The translations under genes were made by a program, and so were the position numbers. Source: Halomonas sp. DQ26W (GTDB taxonomy: Bacteria > Pseudomonadota > Gammaproteobacteria > Pseudomonadales > Halomonadaceae). From it: a stretch of 64,000 nucleotides of DNA. The notes below the pieces were generated by a model. That model was given only the letters and a program-made list of their open reading frames with translations, was not told the DNA's origin and did not search any database. Every line of letters starts with the position of its first letter. The first letter of the stretch is position 1. The stretch is from assembly GCF_003339685.1 (NCBI RefSeq), contig NZ_QPKI01000012.1, forward strand, positions 1-64,000, written 5' to 3'. Below, one piece after another: positions 18,043 to 27,000 of the stretch.

Positions 18043-18764
18043 CAGCGAGCCTCCCGGCGGCAGTGCATCAGGTAGTTGACCGAGACATCATGTGCCGACA
18101 GCCGATAGCGACGCTTCAGCGGATTGTAGACCATGCCGTTCTGCTCGCGAACCTCCAGGTCCGCCTCACGACACCAACCGGCAAGCTCTGAGGGACGAAT
18201 GAATTTGCGATAGTCATGGGTACCGCGGGGAAGCATTTTCAGCAGGTATTCGGCACCGATGATCGCCAGGGTATAGGCCTTGGGGTTTCGGTTGAGTGTC
18301 GAAAAAAAGACGTGTCCCCCGGGCTTGACGAGCGCAGCGCAGGCGCGGATGACGGACCCGGGGTCAGGCACATGCTCGAGCATCTCCAGACAGGTCACTA
18401 CGTCGAATTCGCCGGGGTGCTCGGCAGCCATCCCCTCGGCACTGGCTTGGCGATATTTCACCTCGACGCCGCTTTCCTGTGCATGAAGGCGCGCTACTCC
18501 TAGAGGAGTCTCACCCATGTCGATACCGGTGACACGGGCACCACGATGGGCCATGGCTTCGGCAAGGAGGCCGCCACCACAACCCACGTCGAGGACCTGG
18601 CGGCCCGCCAGGCCACAGCGGGCATCGATAAAGTCCAGGCGCAGGGGATTGATGTCGTGCAGCGGCTTGAATTCGCTCTGGGGGTCCCACCACCGGCTGG
18701 CTAGTGCGTCGAACTTGGCAATTTCGGCCTGGTCCACATTGTGGTGATGGAGGCTTGCGCTCAT
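18042..18764 (-). CDS. ubiG: ubiquinone biosynthesis O-methyltransferase UbiG
   Basis: 240 aa SAM-dependent methyltransferase acting twice in ubiquinone synthesis. Motif [17 protein letters not shown], the N-terminal [19 protein letters not shown] typical of UbiG, and [12 protein letters not shown] are clear. ATG at 18764 follows GGAGAA; in-frame codons upstream are not conserved. First gene of a two-gene unit with the MupP-like phosphatase; divergent from galU. Confidence 0.95.
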   Translation of the reverse strand: MSASLHHHNVDQAEIAKFDALASRWWDPQSEFKPLHDINPLRLDFIDARCGLAGRQVLDVGCGGGLLAEAMAHRGARVTGIDMGETPLGVARLHAQESGVEVKYRQASAEGMAAEHPGEFDVVTCLEMLEHVPDPGSVIRACAALVKPGGHVFFSTLNRNPKAYTLAIIGAEYLLKMLPRGTHDYRKFIRPSELAGWCREADLEVREQNGMVYNPLKRRYRLSAHDVSVNYLMHCRREAR

Positions 18765-18925
18765 GTTGTTTCTCCGTGTGAATTGGTCGACACCCTGGCA
18801 ACATTCAGTACCTTCGGTATCATGCACTATTCTACCCGTAGCGACCCGGGCTTTCCCATGACGGAATCATCGGTGGCCCCGGGAGGTAATCTTGATCAAC
18901 CGACTCAAGCGACAAGGAAGGCACA

Positions 18926-19816
18926 ATGATTCGCAAGGCTGTATTACCCGTTGCCGGTTTCGGAACCCGCTGCCTGCCGGCCTCCAAGGCGATTCCCAAG
19001 GAAATGATCACCATCGTCGATCGTCCGGTGATCCAGTACGTGGTGAACGAAGCGGTCGCTGCCGGGATACGCGATATCGTCCTGGTGACCCACGCCAGCA
19101 AGAGTGCCATCGAGAACCACTTCGACAAGCACTTTGAGCTTGAGGCGAGCCTCGAGGCCAAGGACAAACAGGATCTTCTCGACGAGCTCAAGGCCATTGC
19201 TCCCGATGGCGTCAATATCATCAGTGTTCGCCAGCCGGAACCTTTGGGCCTTGGCCATGCGGTGCTTTGCGCCCGCCCGGTGATTGGAGACGACGAACCC
19301 TTTGCGGTGCTGCTACCCGACGTCCTGGTGGATGATGAGGGTCTCGAGCGCAACGACCTGGCGGGCATGATCGATGCCTTTGAAGCCAGCGGTCGTTCCC
19401 AGCTGATGGTGGAAGAGGTGCCATGGGAAAATGTCCACAAGTACGGCATCGTGGACCCTCAGGGCGGTGCGCCATCGCCGGGTGAATCCTGCCAGCTTGA
19501 TGGTGTGGTTGAGAAGCCGTCACGGGACGATGCACCTTCCAACCTGGCCGTCATCGGCCGCTATGTCCTGCCGGGCCGTATCTTCTCACTGTTGGCTGAA
19601 ACACCGCCTGGCGCCGGCAACGAAATTCAGCTTACCGATGCCATCGAAACGCTGCGCCAGAGCGACGGCGTAGACGCCTGGCGAATGCGTGGCAAGACCT
19701 ACGACTGCGGCCATCAACTCGGCTACCTCGAGGCAACCATGGTCTATGGTCGCCGTCATCCGCGCTTCGGTGAGGGCTTTCGCGAACTGCTCTCCCGCTA
19801 CAGCCAGCCGGAGTAA
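18926..19816 (+). CDS. galU: UTP-glucose-1-phosphate uridylyltransferase
   Basis: 296 aa. It makes UDP-glucose for lipopolysaccharide, exopolysaccharide and glycolipids. The nucleotide-binding PVAGFGTRCLPASKAIPKEM and later GLGHAVLCA, LPDVLVDD and the VEKPS segments are those of bacterial GalU. AAGGAAGG precedes the ATG. Five bp separate it from the dehydrogenase-like gene, so the pair is probably one operon. Confidence 0.96.
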   Translation: MIRKAVLPVAGFGTRCLPASKAIPKEMITIVDRPVIQYVVNEAVAAGIRDIVLVTHASKSAIENHFDKHFELEASLEAKDKQDLLDELKAIAPDGVNIISVRQPEPLGLGHAVLCARPVIGDDEPFAVLLPDVLVDDEGLERNDLAGMIDAFEASGRSQLMVEEVPWENVHKYGIVDPQGGAPSPGESCQLDGVVEKPSRDDAPSNLAVIGRYVLPGRIFSLLAETPPGAGNEIQLTDAIETLRQSDGVDAWRMRGKTYDCGHQLGYLEATMVYGRRHPRFGEGFRELLSRYSQPE

Positions 19817-19821
19817 TTGTC

Positions 19822-21129
19822 ATGCGACTCGAGATTCATGGCAGTGAGCTGGCAGCCGCCACGGCTGCTGCCGCCCTCTCTTGGGTGGGGCATCAGGTGC
19901 ATTGGATACCCCATGCCTCCATGCCCTGGCCCCGCTTGCTGGAAGCCGACTGGCTTCGGCGTGAACCTGACCTCATGGTCGCGCTACAGGAAGGGCGTGA
20001 ACTCGGCACCCTGACGGTGGCCGGCAGTGACAGTCCGCAGGCGGGTCCCATCGACATACTCTGGCTCGCACTCTCTCCCGAGCAGCGTGACGAGGCCGGC
20101 GACCTTGTGGAAAAGGCTGTCACGCACCACACCGAAGCGCTGATGCTGGTCAACAATTCGACCTTTCCGGTGGGCGAGACCGAGCGCCTCGAGATGCGGC
20201 TGGCTGGGCCCGAGTGCCGTGCCGTGGCCCTGGTCGACATGCTGGAGGAGGGGCGTGCATGGGCGAGCTTCACCCGCCCCGGTCGTTGGCTGCTGGGGTG
20301 CGACGATGATCATGCCGAAAGCCAGGTGCGGGAACTGCTGCGAGCCTTCAATCGGCGGCGTGACGTGGTGCAGCGTATGCCACGCCGTGCGGCCGAGCTG
20401 ACCAAGCTGGCCACAATCGGCATGCTTGCCACGCGCATCAGCTATATGAACGAGATCGCTGGCCTCGCAGACAGCCTGGGTGTCGACGTCGAGCATGTGC
20501 GTCAGGGCATGGGGGCCGACTCGCGGATTGGCTATGAATACCTCTACCCGGGATGCGGTTTCGGCGGCCCTAATTTCTCCCGTGACCTTATGCGACTGGC
20601 CAATGTCCAGGAGGCCAGTGGTCGCCATTCGGCACTCTTGGAGCAAGTCCTGGACATCAACGAGCAGGTCAAGGAAACGCTGTTTCGCAAGCTCTGGACC
20701 CATTTCCAAGGACGCCTGGAAGGGCGTACTCTGGCGATATGGGGCGCGGCCTTCAAGCCCGGCTCGGCCCGCATCGACCATGCCCCCGTGCTTACGTTAC
20801 TCAAGGCACTATGGGCCCAGGGGGTCAAGGTACGGCTGCACGATCCTGCCGCAACGGCAGCGCTGCGTGCCGAAGTCGGCGACCATCCGTTGCTGGAGCT
20901 GTTTGATGCCGACCCCTATGCTGCCTGCGAGGGCGCGGATGCCCTGATGCTGGTTACCGAGTGGAAGCACTACTGGAACCCGGACTGGGCTCGGCTGGCA
21001 GGACAGTTGAAAGAAGGACTGCTGCTGGATGGGCGCAACATCTACGATCCTTCCCATGTGGCGAGTTGGGGACTTTCCTACCGCGGGATCGGCCGACGCG
21101 CCGACCCCGCGCAGACTTCTTCGCGTTGA
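19822..21129 (+). CDS. UDP-glucose 6-dehydrogenase homologue lacking catalytic residues
   Basis: 435 aa with the three-domain layout of UDP-glucose/GDP-mannose dehydrogenases, including the C-terminal WGAAFKPGSARIDHAP segment. Key positions are changed: the N-terminal GxGxxG is IHGSELAAA; the catalytic loop GFGGSCFPKD is GFGGPNFSRD, so Cys is Asn251; the catalytic Lys195 is kept, but the following Asn (AANAF in active enzymes) is Ile199. NAD binding and oxidation are therefore unlikely. The full-length intact frame directly after galU suggests a retained non-catalytic or altered role rather than decay; a UDP-sugar-binding regulator is one possibility. Confidence 0.85.
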   Translation: MRLEIHGSELAAATAAAALSWVGHQVHWIPHASMPWPRLLEADWLRREPDLMVALQEGRELGTLTVAGSDSPQAGPIDILWLALSPEQRDEAGDLVEKAVTHHTEALMLVNNSTFPVGETERLEMRLAGPECRAVALVDMLEEGRAWASFTRPGRWLLGCDDDHAESQVRELLRAFNRRRDVVQRMPRRAAELTKLATIGMLATRISYMNEIAGLADSLGVDVEHVRQGMGADSRIGYEYLYPGCGFGGPNFSRDLMRLANVQEASGRHSALLEQVLDINEQVKETLFRKLWTHFQGRLEGRTLAIWGAAFKPGSARIDHAPVLTLLKALWAQGVKVRLHDPAATAALRAEVGDHPLLELFDADPYAACEGADALMLVTEWKHYWNPDWARLAGQLKEGLLLDGRNIYDPSHVASWGLSYRGIGRRADPAQTSSR

Positions 21130-21203
21130 GGTAACAGTGTGCGTGCAGGCGGTTTCCCTGCTTACAATGGGGCGCCTGCCGCCTTTGCTGAAAGGAGTTT
21201 GCC

Positions 21204-22100
21204 ATGCCAGAAGCGCGTCCGCCCGAGCGACGCCCCATCGTCCCCGACCCGGACACTAGCCTGACACGGGCACGGCGGCCGGCACAGCCGATGCCCAGAC
21301 TTTGGCCGCTTCGGTTGACGGTTTTCCTGCTTGTCTTCGCCCTGGGGGCGGTGACCTGGTTTGGCTGGCAGGAACGTCAGCGTTTCGATGAGCAGTGGAG
21401 CCAACTGGCCGGCGAAATGTCCAATGTGCATGCCCGGTTCGATGCCGAGGAAGGGCGTGGCGATCGTCTGGAAGGAATCGAGTCACGGCTATCGACGGTG
21501 GAGAATCGCGGCGAATCTCTGGCTGCTCGCACCGCGAACCTGGAGGTGGAGGTTGAGCAGGTCGCCGACATCGACGAGTCTCGCTTGGACGCGTTGGAGG
21601 AGCGCCTGGACGGTGTAGCTGGGCAACTGGAAGTCATGACCGAGGAGGCCGCTTACCGGGATGCCCTGCTGAGCGCCACTCAGGATTCGATGAATGCTCT
21701 CGAGCGCGCTGGTGAAGAGGGGCGGCAGGCGTTGGCCACCCGCATCGAGACGGTAGCCGACTCCACTCAGCTCACCGCTGATCGATTGTCGGAATGGCAT
21801 GAACGCTTCGACGAACTCGCTGCTACCCAGCAGGATGTGCGTGGCAATCTGGCGGAGGAGCTGGCGGCTTTGGATGAGCGCACCCAGGCCCGGGAGGCGG
21901 AGCTGAATCGTCATCTCGAAGGTGTAGCTGAACGTATGGAGCCCTTGAACGTCGAATTGGAAGCCCTCGTGACGGACCAGCAGGAGCATCAGGAAACGGT
22001 TAGTCGACTGCGGAACAGACTCACTGCCATGGAAGCCGAATTGATCGAGCTACGCCAGACCCAGCTTGCACTCAGTGCCGGGCTGGAAGCTCTGCAGTAA
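21204..22100 (+). CDS. membrane-anchored coiled-coil protein of unknown function
   Basis: 298 aa. A basic, Pro-rich cytoplasmic N-terminus (1-32) is followed by one membrane helix (about 33-55, LTVFLLVFALGAVTW) and a long acidic periplasmic coiled coil (about 60-298) rich in Leu, Glu, Ala and Arg heptads such as RLEGIESRLSTVENR. No catalytic motif or cysteine is seen. It precedes tamA-tamB on the same strand. No family is recognised; a scaffold or spacer role in the envelope is only a guess. AAGGAG precedes ATG at 21204. Confidence 0.75.
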   Translation: MPEARPPERRPIVPDPDTSLTRARRPAQPMPRLWPLRLTVFLLVFALGAVTWFGWQERQRFDEQWSQLAGEMSNVHARFDAEEGRGDRLEGIESRLSTVENRGESLAARTANLEVEVEQVADIDESRLDALEERLDGVAGQLEVMTEEAAYRDALLSATQDSMNALERAGEEGRQALATRIETVADSTQLTADRLSEWHERFDELAATQQDVRGNLAEELAALDERTQAREAELNRHLEGVAERMEPLNVELEALVTDQQEHQETVSRLRNRLTAMEAELIELRQTQLALSAGLEALQ

Positions 22101-22160
22101 TGCGACTCGGCGGTCCTTCAGTCCGCCGGGTTGTCTGTAGTCTGTGAGGAAGCCGCAGAT

Positions 22161-24047
22161 ATGGGAAAACGCGTAGCAGCATGCCTTGGTGCAGTGGTCC
22201 TGTGCCTTGGCCTGACTCAGGATGCGCTTGCCATCGAGGCCCGTATCGACGGGCTGGAAAGTGATGTCGCGGAAAATGTCCGCCACTACCTGAGCAGCCT
22301 CGATGCCGCTCAGTACGGACGTGCACGTCTCGAAGGCGAAGTTCTGCGGCGCACCCGTGAGGCCATGCGGGTGTATGGTTACTACGAACCCCGGATCCAC
22401 CAACAACTCGAAGTGCGTGACCCTCCCCGCCATGTCGAACTGGTGGTCGAACCTGGCCCCCAGGTCATTGTTGAAGTGCTGGATATTCGACTCGAAGGGG
22501 ATGCCCGGCGCGACGCTCCTTTCCGTGATACGGTCGAGGCCTTCCCGCTGACCGTTGGCGACCCGCTGCTGCATGCCCCTTGGGATCGGATGCGCAACAG
22601 TCTCGCCAACCTCTCCCTGGAGCGCGGGTATTTCGACTGGCGCTTCACCGACAGGCGCATGGAGGTCAGGCCCTTCGACGAGAGTGCGCGTCTCTACCTG
22701 ACTTTGGATAGCGGCCAACGCTATGCCTTTGGCGATGTGACAATACGTGGCAGCCATATCATCGAGGAACGACTGCGCCAGATGACCCCCTTCACGCCGG
22801 GCGAGCCCTATCAGGCGGGAGCTGTCGCGCTCTACACTCAGCGGCTGGGCCAGGCAGGCTGGTTCAGCTCGGTCAGCGTCCGGCCTCGCCTGGATAGCCG
22901 CCGGCAGCTGGCCCTGAGGGCACCTGAACTGGGCTGGTGGAACGAGGTCGGAACTCTGGGCGAGACGACACTATCTGGCGAGCCAGCGGCGCGCTCGCCA
23001 CAGCAGCCGATCAGGCCACGACTTTCACCCGAAGCACTCTCTGCGGTCACCAACTTGTATCGATCCGATCGCCCCATTATGCCGATCGATGTCGTGGTTG
23101 CGCCGGCCGACCGGCATCAGTTCGAGATCGCCGTGGGCTTCGCCACCGATGTAGGGCCGCGGCTAGGGTTCGGCTGGGACCAGCCCTGGATCAACCGCTA
23201 CGGCCATAGCCTCGACCACGACCTGTTCATTTCTCAGCCGGAGCAACGCCTGACCGGCACGTACCTCATACCACTGGACGATCCGCTGCGCGATCAGTAC
23301 CGCCTGCAGTATGGCCTGCGCCATCGGGACATGGATGACACCCGCACCATAGAGAACACAATCGAAGTGACACGGCGCTGGGAGTTCGATAACCGCTGGG
23401 TGCAGACAGTCTTCCTGCGCGCCACCTATGAAGACTTTACCCAGGGCGGAGAAGCCGACAGCGTCTTCATCTACTACCCCGGGGTCAGCTGGTCACGGAC
23501 ACGGACTCGTGACCCTCGCTTTCCCAGTTGGGGAGACCGCCAGAGGATCGCCTTCGAGTACTCCGACAATCTGTGGGGGTCGCAAGCAGATTTCTTGCGC
23601 ATGACTGGTGATACCGAATGGATTCGTATGCTGGGCAGCGATGCTCGTTTCGTGAATCGCCTTGGCCTGGGTGCCATAGAGTCCAGCGACTTTTCCAAGG
23701 TTCCGCCGTCACTGCGCTTCTTTACTGGCGGCGACAGGTCGGTGCGGGGTTATGCCTATGAAAGCCTGGCACCACGAAACGAGGAGGGGCGCCTACGCGG
23801 CGGCCAGCAGCTGTTGACTGCCAGCACTGAGTTGCAACATCGTATCGTCGGCAACTGGTGGGGTGCCGCCTTCATCGATACCGGTGACGCCTTCGATGAC
23901 TGGGGTCCCGACTCGCTCAATACCGGGGCTGGCCTCGGGGTGCGCTGGATTTCGCCTGTCGGGCCGGTACGCTTCGATGTCGCCCATCCCTTCGACGATG
24001 AGGAGAATGCGTGGCGCCTTCATTTCGCCATCGGCCCGGAATTCTGA
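22161..24047 (+). CDS. tamA: translocation and assembly module subunit TamA
   Basis: 628 aa outer-membrane Omp85 protein. Signal peptide to about residue 25 (LTQDALA), three POTRA domains (about 26-255), then a 16-strand barrel ending in the aromatic FAIGPEF. RFFTGGDRSVRGYAYESL is the Omp85 (V/I)RG(F/Y) motif. It partners TamB to insert or transport substrates to the outer membrane. About 45 residues of low-complexity linker (near 265-305, Pro/Ser/Glu-rich) make it longer than the roughly 577 aa of E. coli. ATG at 22161 is chosen over an in-frame TTG at 22131. Confidence 0.92.
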   Translation: MGKRVAACLGAVVLCLGLTQDALAIEARIDGLESDVAENVRHYLSSLDAAQYGRARLEGEVLRRTREAMRVYGYYEPRIHQQLEVRDPPRHVELVVEPGPQVIVEVLDIRLEGDARRDAPFRDTVEAFPLTVGDPLLHAPWDRMRNSLANLSLERGYFDWRFTDRRMEVRPFDESARLYLTLDSGQRYAFGDVTIRGSHIIEERLRQMTPFTPGEPYQAGAVALYTQRLGQAGWFSSVSVRPRLDSRRQLALRAPELGWWNEVGTLGETTLSGEPAARSPQQPIRPRLSPEALSAVTNLYRSDRPIMPIDVVVAPADRHQFEIAVGFATDVGPRLGFGWDQPWINRYGHSLDHDLFISQPEQRLTGTYLIPLDDPLRDQYRLQYGLRHRDMDDTRTIENTIEVTRRWEFDNRWVQTVFLRATYEDFTQGGEADSVFIYYPGVSWSRTRTRDPRFPSWGDRQRIAFEYSDNLWGSQADFLRMTGDTEWIRMLGSDARFVNRLGLGAIESSDFSKVPPSLRFFTGGDRSVRGYAYESLAPRNEEGRLRGGQQLLTASTELQHRIVGNWWGAAFIDTGDAFDDWGPDSLNTGAGLGVRWISPVGPVRFDVAHPFDDEENAWRLHFAIGPEF

Positions 24048-27000
24048 GGACCCGGCTGCTGTTCTGGTCGCTTGTTCGTCTACTGATTGTACTGCCACTC
24101 TGGTTACTGGGCTGGGTCATCCTTGCACTGGGCCTGGCGCTGTCCCCATGGGGAACCGGCTTCTTGCTGGAGCAGGGGGCCGAGCGTGGCTTCTACCAGT
24201 TGGAGGATTCCGAAGGCGCTCCTTTCGACCGGCTGGTCCTGCACGGGCTGGAGCTGGAAGCCGGGCCCGCAACGGTGTCGTTGCAGCGGCTCGACCTGGC
24301 CTGGGCCGATGACTGCTTGCTCCGGGGGCGGCTCTGCATCGAGCACCTGTCCATCGAGGGAGCGCGAATCCAGCTGCGAGCGGGTGAAACCGATACGGAT
24401 CAGGAGGAAGCGGCGCCCGCAGGAGATATCCACCTGCCGTTTCCCGCGGAGATACGTGCGCTGTCGCTGGTCGACGTGGAGCTGTTCTTGCCGGATGGCA
24501 CGCGAATCTTTTTCGATGATTTCTCGTCGGCAGCCAGGTCCCAGGCTGCCGAGGTGGAGCTGTTATCCACCCGGCTGGAAGGTCTTCGCATTACGATACC
24601 CCCATCGCCGGGCACCGCGCTGGCCACATCCGCCATCGATGATGCTGCCCCACGCCTTGCCGCTCCCGCCATCGACGCTCCCGCCATCGACGCTGCCGTC
24701 GATCTGGCTGCCACATCGCCGCCTGGCACGGTCGAAGAGTATGAAAGCGGCGGCGCTGCCGAGGAACAGACAATTCACCTGCCCGTGGCCGTGACGGCCC
24801 CTGACCTGCAGGTCGTCGACACGGCGATAGAACTGGCGGACGGCACTCACATCGAGATCGATACGTTGACGTCCGGCATCGAGGCCGCCCAGTCTCACCT
24901 GAGCCTGATGCCGACTCACCTTACCGGCCTGCGCGTCCACCTCCCCCTGTCTCCGGGGGCCAAGCTGGCTCTGGATGAGAGCGACACCGACCAGCCACGG
25001 CTTTCATCCGACGCCATTGATGCCACACTTGCCCTGACATCGCCGCTCCCGGCCGTCGTTGCAGCCGAGATCGAGGCGGGTCTGGGTCTCGCACAGCGCG
25101 AGCGCGCCACGCTTCCCGAGATTCATCTTCCACTGTCGGTGTCGATTCCCCACCTCAGGCTTGAGGAGGTCGAGTTCACCGGTCCATTCAACTACTCGAT
25201 CCGGCATCTGACTCTCGGGCTCGAAGCCAACGGGAAGGAAGTAGAGGTGACCTCCCTCGATCTTGCCACCCTGGACGTCGACGTACAGCTCTCGGCGAGA
25301 GTCGAGCTACAGGGTGACTATCCCCTCGAAGTACGGCTCCGCACCACCCTGTGGCTGCCCGAGATCATGCCTGAGCTGGCCGGCCAGCGAATCGAGCTGT
25401 TGTTAGGGGGGAGTCTCGGTGACCTGGAGGTCGAACTGGCTGCCTCAGGCCCCGTGGACGCTGAGCTGAGGGCCAGGCTCGACGCACTGGACCCGACTAT
25501 GTCCTTTACCGCTTCGCTGGAAAGCGACCTGTTGCAGTGGCCGCTGCCAACGCGGCTGACCACCGAAGTCCCCGAAGACATTGGAGACGTGCCAGCCGAC
25601 CCTTACCTGGCCGAGGATATTTCCCTTCGCCTGTCAGGCAGCCTGCTCGATTACAGCGCGGCACTCTCGATGCGTCTGGAGGGTCCCGAGATACCCCGTA
25701 GCCGTGTCGCTCTGTCGGGCAGCGGCGATTTCGAACACTTTGCTTGGCTGCCTCTGTCGCTGACCCTGGGCGATGGCTCGCTGATCAGCCGGGGGCGCGT
25801 TGCATGGTCCGAAGGACTGGACGTGAACACAGTCATCCGACTCGACAACATCGATCCCGGCGCCTTCACCGCCGCCATCGATGGGCGGTTGAGCGGCGAC
25901 ATCGAGGCAGCGTTCGCCCAGGGACCTAATGGCTGGCTGTTGCGTGTGCCACGATTCGATATCGATGGCGAACTACAATCGCTGCCGATGTCGCTGCAGG
26001 CACGCCTCAGCGGTGATAGTAAAATGCGCTGGAGTATCGACCGCTTCGACTTCCAGCAGGGCGACAATCGCCTCTCCGCCAGCGGCGAGGTATCGGAACA
26101 GCGAATGAGTCTTGATGGCGACATCGACCTGCCCAATCTCTCCAACCTGCACGACGAGCTCGGCGGCAGCCTGACCGGTCAATTCACAACGACGGGAAGC
26201 CTCGAGACCCCACGGCTCGACATCGCACTCAGCGGCAATAGTCTGGCCTTCGGCGACAGCCGCCTGGAAAGCCTGCAGTTGTCGGGCAGCGTCCGGGGCC
26301 TTGAAGACCCCGACCTCGACCTGAGACTGGACATCGAGAACCTTATTGCCGGCGGACAACGCTTCAGCGAAGCATCGCTGCTGCTTGATGGACGTCTGAC
26401 AGAGCATTCACTGACGCTGGACGCCACTGCCGGTCGCGGAATGCCGCTGTCACACGCCACACTGGTGCTCGATGGCGGTCTATCCGAGGACCACCAGCGC
26501 TACACCGGACGCATCCATCCGCTGGAGGTTGCAACGGAATACGGCGAAATCAGCCTGGACGAACCACTGGCCTTCACTGCTGATCTCGAGACCGGCAGCG
26601 CACGCGTGCAGCCCTTCTGTCTGCGTCGCGAGCAAGGCGGTCGTATCTGTCTCGACGAAACGCTGCAAGCCAGTGCCGAGAGCGGAGATGCCTCATTATC
26701 GGTTCGTGGGCTGCCCATGGAGCTGCTCGACGAGTGGCTTCCCGAAGAGTGGAGTGCGACAGGCCGAGCAGACATGGACCTTCAGGCCAAGTGGCGCAGG
26801 GGAGGCGACCAATGGCACATCGAGAGCGATGTGGACAGCGAGCTCTCTCTCCAGGGGATGGATATCTACGGCCAGCCCTGGTTGTTGCCGGACACGAGCT
26901 TGAATGTGACCCTGGACGCCGACGAGCAGAGGTCTGATCTCAACCTGGACCTGATCCTGGCCGATGCCGGACGGCTTCGCCTGAGCATTGGGATGGATGA

